The notes under the pieces are model-generated. The model searched no databases. It saw only the letters and a list, made by a program, of their open reading frames with translations, and was not told where the DNA came from. DNA of 64,000 nucleotides, taken from Dyadobacter pollutisoli. Lineage in GTDB: Bacteria; Bacteroidota; Bacteroidia; Cytophagales; Spirosomataceae. The position numbers were made by a program, and so were the translations under genes. Shown piece by piece: positions 28,984 to 38,282 of the stretch (its first letter is position 1; each line of letters opens with the position of its first letter). Location of the stretch: NCBI RefSeq assembly GCF_026625565.1, contig NZ_CP112998.1:4094501-4158500 (forward strand), written 5' to 3'.

Positions 28984-29271
28984 TACAAATTGATGTAGTA
29001 CACGTGCAATTATATAAAATTAATTCGACAAACTTTAAGCCTCATGATGTACTATTTTTGAAAAAATAACACAGAATTAAAGTTTTTAACGTTTAAAGTT
29101 ATATGTTTGTAGAAATTCAGCTACAAAATGAATTCTGACCAACTACAAGCAAAATACAGACGGAACGTTCCAGATAGTTAAATAGGCATATTTATTGCCA
29201 GTTACATAGTGCTAACATACTCAAATGTAGCTTAAAACGTGATCTAAATCCTTAGCAAACCCTAAAGGCAA
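28984..29271. other. 288-bp AT-rich intergenic region with candidate plus-strand -7 boxes
   Basis: No ORF is evident. On the plus strand TATTTTTG (29053-29060) and TATGTTTG (29102-29109) each fit TAnnTTTG, but neither has a clear TTTG at -33. They could serve the small ORF at 29272, about 165-220 bases downstream. I found no equivalent box on the minus strand for the propeller kinase. Confidence 0.4.
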
Positions 29272-29481
29272 ATGAAAACAAACTATTTCTTCCCTGGATT
29301 TGACTTTTGTATTGTTCAGCTTCGCAAGTATATCCATGCATACGAGGTGTTTACCATCATGCTAACGGATGGGCGTATTGTACATTATCAACCCCAGAAT
29401 GTTACAGATTTCCGCAACTGGCTTTTGCAGCATCAGGTCGAAGATTTAAGATCATCGATTGGAAATCAAATGGTCGCCTGA
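29272..29481 (+). CDS. small hypothetical protein
   Basis: This is a 69-residue ORF with no family I can name. The central segment HAYEVFTIMLTDGRIVHYQPQNVTDFRNWLLQHQVEDLR has well-mixed, protein-like composition, alternating hydrophobic positions and a likely beta-strand then helix, which makes it more credible than a random ORF. It is not a shadow of another gene. A shorter start at the internal ATG of MLTDGR is possible. It is isolated between two divergent or convergent minus-strand genes, and its function is unknown. Confidence 0.45.
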   Translation: MKTNYFFPGFDFCIVQLRKYIHAYEVFTIMLTDGRIVHYQPQNVTDFRNWLLQHQVEDLRSSIGNQMVA

Positions 29482-29525
29482 TCCATTTTTTACGCTCAAA
29501 ACTTCATCGAGAATCCATTTTTATC

Positions 29526-29560
29526 AAACAAAAAAACCAGCGGAACATACATCCCGCTGG
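29526..29560 (-). terminator. Rho-independent terminator of the second PUL operon
   Basis: Read on the minus strand, a 7-bp stem (29554-29560 with 29537-29543, CCAGCGG/CCGCTGG) with a 10-base loop is followed by seven T residues. It lies about 40 bases beyond the stop of the IPT lipoprotein gene and should end the susC-susD-IPT transcript. Confidence 0.78.
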
Positions 29561-29599
29561 CCTCAGTTTATCAATGAAGTCGTTAACTAAAACGGCATT

Positions 29600-30454
29600 T
29601 TATAATTTCAATTCATCCTTCGACGGCACCTCTACATTGGAATAGGTGATCAGCGAAACTTTGCCCTTGGCCGCGTCTGCCGGTACCGTCACTACAATCT
29701 GCGTGGCCGACTTGCTTACGAATTTGGTAACTGCAGCGGCCGATCCGGTAAACAGCACACCTTCCGCCAGGTCGAGGTTAGTACCTGTGATGGTCAGGCT
29801 TTTTCCTTTCGTGGCAGGGTTGGGAGCCAAAGTCGTGATCGTCGGCAATGTAACGACGAGTTCTTTTTCTGTTTCCGTACTTAAAGGTTCGGTTCCGCCC
29901 GAGTACAACACAAGCTTACCTGTTTTTGCATTCACTGGTACGGCCACTACCAGTTCGGTCATTGTCTGGCTGACGAATTTGGTGACAGTGGTATCCGGCG
30001 CAAAGGTCACGCCATCCACCCAGTTCAAAAATTCACCCGTAATGGTCACATTTGTTCCCGGCTTAGCTTCCGCGGTTACCGTTTTAATGATTACCGGCAC
30101 TTCAAAGCTCAGTATGGTTTTCGAAACAATGTCCCCGGCTGCTGTTTTCAATGTAACCAGCCCTTCCTCCGTTTCCTTGGGAACATTGAGCGTGATCAGC
30201 TCCGCTGTTTGTTTTAAAAATGCAGAACTCGGTACGCTGGCTCCGGGCAGTTCAATGGACGTCACTTTGTCAAGATTATTTCCAATAAAACTGATCTCTT
30301 CACCTGGCTTAACACCCGATGGCCCAAAGCTGAGCAATTGTACTTCGCCGGAATTCACTTCGTCATCATCATCATTACACGCGGTAATGAATGCAACGGA
30401 CAGGATCAGGCACATCAGAGAGAGTAATCTCCTGTTCAATATTAATATCTTCAT
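29600..30454 (-). CDS. IPT/TIG-domain lipoprotein of a SusCD locus
   Basis: The 284-residue protein begins with a lipoprotein signal (MKILILNRRLLSLMCLILSVAFITAC) followed by an acidic NDDDDE stretch, a lipoprotein-export-like signal common on surface lipoproteins of this phylum. The rest is three IPT/TIG immunoglobulin-like repeats of about 80 residues, each with a VKPGEEISFIGNNL-like start (GTNVTITGEFL, GKSLTITGTNL) and a (V/I)TVPADAAKGKV-like end. Such proteins are surface glycan-binding scaffolds. It is the last gene of the second PUL. No enzyme domain is present. Confidence 0.85.
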   Translation of the reverse strand: MKILILNRRLLSLMCLILSVAFITACNDDDDEVNSGEVQLLSFGPSGVKPGEEISFIGNNLDKVTSIELPGASVPSSAFLKQTAELITLNVPKETEEGLVTLKTAAGDIVSKTILSFEVPVIIKTVTAEAKPGTNVTITGEFLNWVDGVTFAPDTTVTKFVSQTMTELVVAVPVNAKTGKLVLYSGGTEPLSTETEKELVVTLPTITTLAPNPATKGKSLTITGTNLDLAEGVLFTGSAAAVTKFVSKSATQIVVTVPADAAKGKVSLITYSNVEVPSKDELKL

Positions 30455-30477
30455 TTTTACAGTGCTTTTTTGAATGT

Positions 30478-31629
30478 TTACTTACGAAGGACTTTGGGAA
30501 CGATCCTGAAATTATCGAATGAAATGTCGGCATCCAGATCGCCGCCACCATGGAACAACAGCCTGGTATAGTAGCCATTTTTGTTCACTTCCAGCTTTGA
30601 TTTGTAGCTTCCCGCCACTTCCTCGAACGGGATCACCACGGTTCGCCATTCTCCCTTAGTATCGTAAGGCGGCAGCCATTGATAAGGCGTGTCATCAAAG
30701 CCACTACTCAGCCCGGCACTGATTTTCAGCACGTTGTTATTATAGGGCTTCACAGTATTTACTTCAAATTTCAGGTTATAGTCAGCCGGTTTCAATATTG
30801 CTTCGTCCGGGATATTCTTGCTGATCGCGCCCATTGCATCGGGCGGCCCGCCAGCCACTTCCATCCAGTTCCAGCCTGCAATTGCTTTTTTAACGCGGAT
30901 ATAATTGCCATTGATTGCGACAGGATCGCCCGCCGCCGGTTTGGTTACCACATACGCAGCATTCCACCAGCCTGTGAATGGATCACTGCTCAGGAAAATG
31001 TTACGGTTATCAGCAAACCAAAAGTCTGATTTAGTCTCTCCGAAGTTCGTGGTCACGGTAATCTGCCCAGGCTGTACGTCTTCCGGAACGGTTACTTGTA
31101 TTTCCTGGTCTTTGATCGATACGATCGTTCCTTTTTTGCCCCCGGCAAAAGTGACTGTTAAGGGCTCATAAAAGTAATCTCCCCGGATGGTGGCCACACT
31201 TCCCGCCGGTACGTACTCACTGACCATACTCGAAACAAGCGGCTCGCTGATCTTCACCTTGAAAGCATGTTCCAATGTCCTGCCATTTGAAAAAATGATC
31301 TTCATTTTGTTGTCGATCACAGCCGGGATCATGGTAGGCACGCTGACAAGAATGGTTTTATTGGTAATGTAAGTAGGTGTCAAACTCGCTTTCTGATCAT
31401 TGAACCAGATTTCGGTCGCACCTTGCAAATTTTCTCCTACAATCGCTATCAGGCTGCCCTGCCCTGCGCTCACCAGCAGCGAATCACCGGAAGCCGGGTC
31501 GGTAATGCGGACGTACTTGATACTGGGCTCGCCATTGTTCGGAAGGTCCTCTTCCTGGCAAGACATAGTTACAGCTGCCATGGCAATGATTACTGCCAGC
31601 AGCAGCATTGACTTATATATGAATTTCAT
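30478..31629 (-). CDS. surface glycan-binding lipoprotein (SGBP-B-like) with IPT domains
   Basis: Starting at the ATG at 31629 (MKFIYKSMLLLAVIIAMAAVTMSC) gives 383 residues with a lipobox ending MSC. Two IPT/TIG domains follow (about 30-200). The C-terminal half (about 205-383: FLSSDPFTGWWNAAYV, then SFDNFRIVPKVLRK at the end) resembles the glycan-binding domain of SGBP-B-type xyloglucan-binding proteins. It should bind polysaccharide at the cell surface next to SusCD. The gene lies 33 bases after SusD and 23 bases before the IPT lipoprotein gene. The ligand cannot be inferred because the locus has no enzyme. Confidence 0.83.
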   Translation of the reverse strand: MKFIYKSMLLLAVIIAMAAVTMSCQEEDLPNNGEPSIKYVRITDPASGDSLLVSAGQGSLIAIVGENLQGATEIWFNDQKASLTPTYITNKTILVSVPTMIPAVIDNKMKIIFSNGRTLEHAFKVKISEPLVSSMVSEYVPAGSVATIRGDYFYEPLTVTFAGGKKGTIVSIKDQEIQVTVPEDVQPGQITVTTNFGETKSDFWFADNRNIFLSSDPFTGWWNAAYVVTKPAAGDPVAINGNYIRVKKAIAGWNWMEVAGGPPDAMGAISKNIPDEAILKPADYNLKFEVNTVKPYNNNVLKISAGLSSGFDDTPYQWLPPYDTKGEWRTVVIPFEEVAGSYKSKLEVNKNGYYTRLLFHGGGDLDADISFDNFRIVPKVLRK

Positions 31630-31662
31630 GTGATTTCGCATTTGTAATGACCATTATTGGGT

Positions 31663-33348
31663 TTACTTGGAATAATAATCAACGGCAGGTTTTTGCAGGT
31701 TTGGCGCCTGGCTCAGCTCGGCCGACGGGATCGGCAGCAGGAAATTACCACTGTTGGCATTGATCATCCTGTCCGTCACGGCTACCCACGAAGTTTTGGT
31801 AAATGTCCATGAAGTCGGGTCCGGGAATTGATCGGGCTTGGTAAAGAAAAGTCCCCTGTCCTGCTCATTCAGAATGGCGTAAGCTTTGGCAGCATTGTAA
31901 TAATGCAGGCTCACAAGGTCGTACCAGGCCATTCCTTCCATTGCAAATTCGACGATCCGCTCTTTGAAGATCATATCAAAAGTAAGCGCACCTGTCACCG
32001 GTGACAAGCCAGCGCGGGTATGGACCTTATTGAAATAGGCCAATGCTTTTGCATCACTGGTCGAGGCTGCATTGCCCATAACAGCCTCAGCATAAACCAG
32101 GTACATTTCAGCCAGACGCATCATATATGTATCATTGCCGTAGTTCTGCTGGGCTGCCTGCCCGCCCACGTCGGCTGCTTTTCCGGTAATGTATTTTTTG
32201 ATGGAAAGGAAATTATTGTCAGAACCCGTGAAAGGGAAGATCAGCTTCTGGGTGCCGCCTGGAATCGTCTGGGTGATTTCGGGATAGCTCGCGCCGGGCA
32301 GCATGAATGTCGCTTTTAACCTTTGATCCAATGTCCTTCCCTGCAATACCGTCTCAGAGGTCTGCTTGATCCCCTCATACTGCTTCATCATCCAGAACGT
32401 GGCACTTTTGTCTCCACCCCAGCCGTCGCCATTGGCGATATCGGAACTATACGCGAGGTATGCTGGTGTTGAGTTTTGCGTTCCCCAGGCGCCGGGAGAG
32501 TATACCCATTGCAGTGAGAATAACGACTCGGGATTGTTGTCGTAAGGGTATAGGAACAAATCGCTGTACTTACCCACCATTGAAGCCCCACTTGTGGTGA
32601 TGACCCTTTCGGCATAGTACTTCGCACTGTCCAAAAATGCCTGGTTCCGGTTACCCGAGCCCCCTGCTTCCACGCCTGAGCGCGTCAGGTAAAACCTCGC
32701 CAGCATTCCTTCCGCCGACCATTTGGTAATGCGGCCTGAACGAACGGGTGTTTCCGGCAAATCTTCCGCTACCTGGCGCATTTCGCTGGTGATGAATTTC
32801 CATACGCTTTCAGGCGTATTTCTTTGCACTGTGGTGTCAGCCAGCAATTCCAGGTTATTTTCAATGACCGGCACAGCGCCCCAGTTCATCACCAGAAATC
32901 GATACGCCAATGCCCGCATAAACCTTGCTTCGGCAATCGCATGTTTTTTAATCGCAGGCGAAACTGCTGGCCCGGCATATTTATTAATGTTCTGGATCGC
33001 GAGATTGGACTGCCCTACCACGATAAAAAATGAACGCCACGACGAGCCATTCTCAGGTGTATTTCCAGTGGTGTTGAACAACACATTACCTCTGTCGTTC
33101 CAAGCCGAAAAGGCTGTTCCGGCACGAAAATCGCCCAGATTGTACGACGCCTTGTCATTGTAATCGAACCATACTTTACTGTAAAGCAATGCAGTACTGG
33201 CCAGCACCTGATCGTCCGTCTGGTAAAAACCGGCATCTACGATGGAGTCTTTCGGTGGTCTTTCAAGGAAATCTTCCGAACAAGCCGACAGCAATGCGAC
33301 CGGCAGTATGAATGCAAACCAGGTATATATTTTTTGATAACTTTTCAT
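31663..33348 (-). CDS. SusD/RagB-family nutrient-binding lipoprotein
   Basis: The 561-residue protein has a lipoprotein signal (MKSYQKIYTWFAFILPVALLSAC) followed by SEDFLERPPKDSI. The SusD helical core is present (ARFMRALAYRFLVMNWGAVPVIENN), as is the C-terminal block MIFKERIVEFAMEGMAWYDLVSL with an end PSAELSQAPNLQ. It is the surface glycan-binding partner of the SusC protein encoded 11 bases upstream. It differs clearly from the SusD at 18321, so the two PULs probably import different substrates. Confidence 0.92.
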   Translation of the reverse strand: MKSYQKIYTWFAFILPVALLSACSEDFLERPPKDSIVDAGFYQTDDQVLASTALLYSKVWFDYNDKASYNLGDFRAGTAFSAWNDRGNVLFNTTGNTPENGSSWRSFFIVVGQSNLAIQNINKYAGPAVSPAIKKHAIAEARFMRALAYRFLVMNWGAVPVIENNLELLADTTVQRNTPESVWKFITSEMRQVAEDLPETPVRSGRITKWSAEGMLARFYLTRSGVEAGGSGNRNQAFLDSAKYYAERVITTSGASMVGKYSDLFLYPYDNNPESLFSLQWVYSPGAWGTQNSTPAYLAYSSDIANGDGWGGDKSATFWMMKQYEGIKQTSETVLQGRTLDQRLKATFMLPGASYPEITQTIPGGTQKLIFPFTGSDNNFLSIKKYITGKAADVGGQAAQQNYGNDTYMMRLAEMYLVYAEAVMGNAASTSDAKALAYFNKVHTRAGLSPVTGALTFDMIFKERIVEFAMEGMAWYDLVSLHYYNAAKAYAILNEQDRGLFFTKPDQFPDPTSWTFTKTSWVAVTDRMINANSGNFLLPIPSAELSQAPNLQKPAVDYYSK

Positions 33349-33359
33349 CTCGATAGTTT

Positions 33360-36300
33360 TTAGAAATCCAAGCCTAAACTGAATGTGTAAACCGGTGTCA
33401 GAGGGTACCGTCCGTAGTCGAGGCCGATGGCCTGGTTGGAGGCACTCGCATCGCGTGATACATAGGCCCCTACTTCCGGGTCAAAACCTGAATAACCGGT
33501 AATGGTAGCCAGGTTTTGCGCACCTACCGTAAATCTGGCCCCTCTGATCACTTTTTGACGTGATACCAGCGATACCGGCAGATTGTATGTCAGCGATACA
33601 TTTTTCAGTCTGATAAAAGAACCGTCTTCTACCCATTTGTTGGTATGTCTTGCAAAGTTTCCGTTCGGTCCGTTCGAGATCCGCGCCACGTCGGTATCAG
33701 GGTTGGACAAGCCTACTGTACCGTCTTCTTTCGTGATCGGTTTGGCATAATCCATGGCATGTACCAGCAGGTTGCGGCTCAAATTGATGTTACTCGCATT
33801 GGTGTTCAGCTTGCCGAGGTAGTTGTAAACATCATTACCATAGGTACTGGTCAGCAACACGCTCAGGTCAAAGCCTTTGTAGGAAAATGTATTGGTAAAT
33901 CCTGAAAACAGCTTTGGCCATGGATTACCGATCACCGTCTGGTCATTTTCATTGATGATCCCGTCGCCATTGATGTCCTTGAATTTTACATCACCAACCC
34001 AGATATTGTTGACATTGACCGGCAGCTTTACGCCATTGTTATCCACAGGCAATGCGCTGCTTTCGATCTCAGCCACCGACTGGAATATACCTTCCTCGAT
34101 GTATCCACGGAACAGCCATGGTGCCTTTCCTACTTCCGACCGCTGCGTCCAGTCGGCCATCCACCACGAAGTACGGTCTACAAATGCCGCGTCGGAATAG
34201 AATGACTTGATCTTGGTTTTAAAGCTCGACAAATTCAGGTTCGACTCCCATTTGAATCCGCCCCTGTTGATATTGATCGTATTGACTGTGAAGCCCCAGC
34301 CTTTATTTTGCAGCGCGCCAATGTTCACAGTTGGCGAGCCCACAGCGCCGGTACCATTAGTTCCCATATACCATGGCAATGGTTTCTCCATCAGCAGGTT
34401 GTCGGTATTCTTGATATAATAGTCAAATTCAAACTGAATGCGGTTTTCGAAAAGAGCGAGGTTGATACCGAAGTTATTGGTTTTCGTTTCTTCCCATTTC
34501 AAACCTGCATTGCTGTATTTGGTGGGCAAAAAGCCGGTAGTAGTGGGAGTGGTCCCGGTACCAAGCGGCGAGTAAATTCCTCCGCTGCCCTGGTTACCTG
34601 TGACACCCGTTTCAAATCTCAGTTTCAACTCACTGATAGCCGGTACCTGGAAAAATGCTTCCTGCGAAACCCGCCATGCGGCCGAAACGGATGGGAAGAA
34701 GCCCCATTTATTATCAGCTCCGAAGTTCGCCGAACCATCGCGTCTCACGGTACCCATAATAATGTACTTATCGCCGTAGTTGTAGTTGAGCCTGCCCAGG
34801 TATGATTCCATTGCCCAGTCGCCCGATCCTCCTGAATTACTGGCCGTTAATGCGTCACCTGCTGCGAGGTCAAGAATATCGTTCGTTAAAAAACCTGTAC
34901 GTGTTCCTGCCAGGTTTTTCCAGGACGATTCCTGCGATTCATGGCTCAGCATGACATTGATACTATGCTTCCCAAATTGCTTATTATACTCCAAAAGTTG
35001 GTTCCAGTTCCAGTATGTGTTTACGCCGGATCCATTGTTATACGATGCGGTCACATTCTGCGCCCAACCGATTTTGTAAGTTGGCACATAGTACGACGAG
35101 TTTGAAAATCCCAGGTTTGTGTTGAACGACGAGCGCAAATTCAGGCCTGGCAGAATTTTCACGCCAACATTGAGGCCTCCCAAAAACTGTCTTCTGACCA
35201 GTTTGTTAGTAGTCAAATTGGCAATTGCGATCGGGTTAACAGGTGCAAACTGATTTGCTCCGTTATTCTCGTCGCCACCGCCCCAGGTACCGTCAATGTT
35301 TCTGACAGGAACTTGTGGCGTTAATTGCAAAGCACTTGAAATCACGTTTTCCTGGCTGGTGGTCAGGTTATCATTGGTTTGGTTAAAGCTCAGGTTTGCC
35401 CCGATCGTTGCCCATTCCCTGGGTTTGTTGTCCAGATTAAGTCTGAATGCGTACCTGTTAAACCCCGATCCAAGCGCCACACCTTCCTGTTTCAGGTATT
35501 CTCCTGACAAATAATAAGTTGTCTTGTCGTTTCCCCCACTCAAACTCAGCTGATGTTTGTTCATCGGGGCGTTTTTAAAAAGCTCTTTCTGCCAGTCCGT
35601 TCCTTTGCCCAGCAATGACGGGTCCAGAAATTCTGCGGGCGTATCACCACCTGCCAGCTGGTGATACTCACCCACCATCTGCGCGTATTGTTTCAGGTCC
35701 ATTACCTTCAATGACGACGGCGGTGTCTGCACGCTGTACTGGTAGCCATATGATATTTTGGTATCGCCCGATTTCCCTCTTTTTGTAGTTACCAAAAGCA
35801 CCCCATTCGTAGCGCGGGAGCCGTAAATGGCCGTAGCAGAAGGCCCCTGTAACACTTCGATAGATTCTATATCAGCCGGGTTCAAACCTGCCAACGGGTT
35901 GGAGGAGCTCTGCTGCCCATACGAAACCGACTGTCCCTGGATCTGGACCCCATCCACTACATACAATGGCTCATTACTCCCGCTGATCGAGTTTACACCG
36001 CGGATATTCACCGATATCCCTCCGCCAGGCTGGCCTGAGTTTTGGGTTACGTACACACCTGCGGCACGACCCTGTATGGCTTGTTCCAATGTAGTATTGG
36101 TTGTTCTGGCAATGTCTTTGGCTGATACCGAAGTTTGTGCAGTGGTGAGGTCAGCACGTTTCATTTCTCCATAGCCTACTACTACCACTTCTTCCAATGC
36201 TTTGGTATCCACTTTGAGAGCGATATCGATGACCGACCTTGACCCAACATTCACTTCCTGAGATAAATAACCCACAAATGAAAAGATGAGCGTATTGTCC

Positions 36301-36872
36301 CCCGAGGCCAGTTCCAGGTCGTAGACACCGGCCGAATTGGTAGTGGTTCCGCGCTGTGTGCCTTTCACGACCACACTTACCCCGGGCAAACCATCGCCCT
36401 TCTCGTCGGTTACCTTACCTTTTACACCGGCAAGTACGGCCGTTTCGGTGGTTTCAGCGGCTACATTGCTTTCCGGTTCAATGCTATCATCGGTGAATGA
36501 ACTTTTGTTCTCCTTAAAAAGCATAACCTGCTTACCAGCAACCTCGTACCGTATTGAAAGGGGACGAAAAAGTTTATTCAGCGCCTCAGCCAGCGGCTCA
36601 TTGGAGGCATTGAAACTCACTTTGGCCGATGATCTGATCTCGTTTGGATTATAAATGAACTTAACCTCAGAGGTCCGTTCAATGGAAGACAGCACATTTT
36701 TCAGGCTCTTGTCCTCCATTTTGAGCGTGATCCGTCTCTCCAGTAACTCCTGGGCAGATAAACGGTCATGGCTAAACGTCACTCCCGTGAAGACCACCGC
36801 GATGCATAACTGTAATAAGGATAATTTCATAGTATCCCACACAATTGTTTTGAGAAAATAAATTCCGGGCAT
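33360..36872 (-). CDS. SusC/RagA-family TonB-linked protein with N-terminal STN signalling domain
   Basis: I use the ATG at 36872 (MPGIYFLKTIVWDTMKLSLL); the longer frame relies on GTG at 36884. The protein is 1170 residues. After the signal peptide come an STN domain (about 45-105: ITLKMEDKSLKNVLSSIERT, PLAEALNKLF), a carboxypeptidase-regulatory-like domain, the SusC motif LEEVVVVGYGEMKRADLTTA, a plug and the barrel. STN-bearing SusC proteins signal to a FecR anti-sigma factor, which fits the FecR and ECF sigma genes directly upstream. It imports a glycan with the SusD encoded 11 bases downstream. A candidate antisense RNA overlaps its leader. Confidence 0.93.
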   Translation of the reverse strand: MPGIYFLKTIVWDTMKLSLLQLCIAVVFTGVTFSHDRLSAQELLERRITLKMEDKSLKNVLSSIERTSEVKFIYNPNEIRSSAKVSFNASNEPLAEALNKLFRPLSIRYEVAGKQVMLFKENKSSFTDDSIEPESNVAAETTETAVLAGVKGKVTDEKGDGLPGVSVVVKGTQRGTTTNSAGVYDLELASGDNTLIFSFVGYLSQEVNVGSRSVIDIALKVDTKALEEVVVVGYGEMKRADLTTAQTSVSAKDIARTTNTTLEQAIQGRAAGVYVTQNSGQPGGGISVNIRGVNSISGSNEPLYVVDGVQIQGQSVSYGQQSSSNPLAGLNPADIESIEVLQGPSATAIYGSRATNGVLLVTTKRGKSGDTKISYGYQYSVQTPPSSLKVMDLKQYAQMVGEYHQLAGGDTPAEFLDPSLLGKGTDWQKELFKNAPMNKHQLSLSGGNDKTTYYLSGEYLKQEGVALGSGFNRYAFRLNLDNKPREWATIGANLSFNQTNDNLTTSQENVISSALQLTPQVPVRNIDGTWGGGDENNGANQFAPVNPIAIANLTTNKLVRRQFLGGLNVGVKILPGLNLRSSFNTNLGFSNSSYYVPTYKIGWAQNVTASYNNGSGVNTYWNWNQLLEYNKQFGKHSINVMLSHESQESSWKNLAGTRTGFLTNDILDLAAGDALTASNSGGSGDWAMESYLGRLNYNYGDKYIIMGTVRRDGSANFGADNKWGFFPSVSAAWRVSQEAFFQVPAISELKLRFETGVTGNQGSGGIYSPLGTGTTPTTTGFLPTKYSNAGLKWEETKTNNFGINLALFENRIQFEFDYYIKNTDNLLMEKPLPWYMGTNGTGAVGSPTVNIGALQNKGWGFTVNTININRGGFKWESNLNLSSFKTKIKSFYSDAAFVDRTSWWMADWTQRSEVGKAPWLFRGYIEEGIFQSVAEIESSALPVDNNGVKLPVNVNNIWVGDVKFKDINGDGIINENDQTVIGNPWPKLFSGFTNTFSYKGFDLSVLLTSTYGNDVYNYLGKLNTNASNINLSRNLLVHAMDYAKPITKEDGTVGLSNPDTDVARISNGPNGNFARHTNKWVEDGSFIRLKNVSLTYNLPVSLVSRQKVIRGARFTVGAQNLATITGYSGFDPEVGAYVSRDASASNQAIGLDYGRYPLTPVYTFSLGLDF

Positions 36873-36879
36873 AACTTTA
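36849..36879 (+). promoter_or_regulatory. candidate plus-strand promoter for an antisense RNA
   Basis: TTTG at 36849-36852 and TAACTTTA at 36872-36879 match the Bacteroidota -33 (TTTG) and -7 (TAnnTTTG, one mismatch) boxes with a spacing of 19 bases, the usual value. It points into the susC leader, opposite to susC, with expected transcription start near 36886. Confidence 0.5.
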
Positions 36880-36885
36880 AACACT

Positions 36886-37005
36886 TTTTGTTCTAATGAA
36901 AGATTGGGGCAAAAAACTCACTGGACCCTTTCCGTGCATTCGGAGGGTATTACAAGGTGGGGCATTCGAAGGCCAGTGATGTCGCAACCATCATTGGCTT
37001 TTTTT
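36886..37005 (+). ncRNA. candidate cis-antisense RNA opposite the susC 5' leader
   Basis: The predicted transcript of about 120 nt runs from the promoter at 36849-36879 to a terminator-like hairpin: 10-bp stem 36972-36981 with 36989-36998, 7-base loop, followed by seven T residues. One pair is G-U if the plus strand is transcribed but A-C on the minus strand, which favours plus-strand use. It would be fully complementary to the susC leader. Antisense RNAs in this position (DonS family) are known from Bacteroides fragilis PULs with ECF sigma control. Confidence 0.5.
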
Positions 37006-37069
37006 ATGTACCTGACGTAATTATTTTTTCATATTTCGCTGGTTTCGTGGTTGTTCAAGTTTGACAAAA

Positions 37070-38173
37070 TTATTTACACCCGTCACTGTAAATAACCACC
37101 TGCCCGTCGATCATTTCATACCGGGCTTTGATGATCTTACAGATCAGGTCGAGCTGCTCATACATCGGCAATCCCGAAAGATTGGCGGTTAGCAGACAGG
37201 CTGAGAGCACTTCTTCATTAAAAATTATCTCTATACCATATTCCTTTTCCAGTGTCCTGAATACATTTTTAACAGGAACTTCATCAAACACCAGCGCAGT
37301 AGCGGGTATTTCCGAGATACGCTGTGGACTGTTGACGATCACTTTCACCAGCCTGGATTCCTCTTTATCGAAAAGAACCTGCTGGTTAGGTTTCAACACC
37401 ACGCCTTTTATTTCCTTGGACAATGACTCTTTCGCCGATTGTTCTTCCAGTTTCGAATAAACCGAAACACGACCTGTTTTCACTGATACGGAGGCATTTC
37501 TGTCTTTTTCAAATGACCTTACTGTAAAGCTCGTACCTAGTACCTGCGTTACCAGCTCGTCGGTTAGCACCAGGAATGGCCTGTTGGGATTACGCGTGAT
37601 CTCGAAAAACGCCTCTCCTTTCAAATGCACTTCTCGTTTGCCTTTTGCAAAAGTTTTGGGGTATTCCAATTCGCTTTCAGGCTGTAACGTTACAGTACTG
37701 CTGTCTTCGAGCATAATGGTCACAGGGCTGGACGTGTGATTGTAATGTACAACGCCCGATTCCGCATAATGACGGCTCACAGCAGACTGTTGCCCCGGCA
37801 AACTTCCCTGCTTGTATTGGCTAACCAGCCAGCCGAGGCCAAGCGCAAGCGTGAACATAGCTGCTACCCGCGCATAACTCATGTACCATAGCTTCCTGAC
37901 GGGCGTAGCGTCAGTTTCTTCCGGCCGTTCCTGAATCATTCTTAGGGTAGTGTCCACACGGCCCCTTATTTCAGCGTCATCGGTCTGTCCCGATTTTTCG
38001 GCCAGCACATACAAAAACGCGCGCGCATCCTCCACCTCTTCCTTTTTGTCGGGGTTATCATGTAGCCAGTCTTCCCAAAAAACTTCCGCATCCCGGTCCT
38101 GCTCTATTATCCACGACCGGAAATAGGGATCAGTTACAAAATCTGTTGTCTTATACTTACGATAATTCATCAT
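37070..38173 (-). CDS. FecR-family anti-sigma factor
   Basis: The 367-residue protein has a cytoplasmic N-terminal part (1-98) that binds the sigma factor, one membrane helix (about 100-117), a periplasmic FecR domain (about 130-240, with VMLEDSSTVTLQPESELEYP and RPFLVLTDELVTQVLGTSF) and a C-terminal DUF4974-like domain (about 290-360, ALVFDEVPVKNVFRTLEKEYGI) that contacts the STN domain of SusC. It would hold the ECF sigma factor inactive until SusC signals substrate. Start is one of two adjacent ATGs (38173 or 38170). It lies between the sigma gene and the STN-SusC gene, the classic order. A possible minus-strand -7 box, TAATTTTG, overlaps its stop (37065-37072) and might drive susC. Confidence 0.92.
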   Translation of the reverse strand: MMNYRKYKTTDFVTDPYFRSWIIEQDRDAEVFWEDWLHDNPDKKEEVEDARAFLYVLAEKSGQTDDAEIRGRVDTTLRMIQERPEETDATPVRKLWYMSYARVAAMFTLALGLGWLVSQYKQGSLPGQQSAVSRHYAESGVVHYNHTSSPVTIMLEDSSTVTLQPESELEYPKTFAKGKREVHLKGEAFFEITRNPNRPFLVLTDELVTQVLGTSFTVRSFEKDRNASVSVKTGRVSVYSKLEEQSAKESLSKEIKGVVLKPNQQVLFDKEESRLVKVIVNSPQRISEIPATALVFDEVPVKNVFRTLEKEYGIEIIFNEEVLSACLLTANLSGLPMYEQLDLICKIIKARYEMIDGQVVIYSDGCK

Positions 38174-38282
38174 GGGGGCGTATGTCCTGTTATTACCGAG
38201 ATACCGGAACAGTCACGCAGATACCATGATATTTATATTTTTTTTTGAAATTTTTATAAATATATTTTTAACTACTTGACAT

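Noticed and set aside
29646..30473. Long plus-strand ORF of 275 codons
   Set aside because: It is the exact antisense of the IPT lipoprotein gene, is low-complexity in Ser/Thr/Val, and has no recognisable motif; the minus-strand reading has a signal peptide and domains.
36972..37005. Hairpin as terminator of fecR on the minus strand
   Set aside because: The T-run follows the stem only on the plus strand, and one stem pair is A-C when read on the minus strand.
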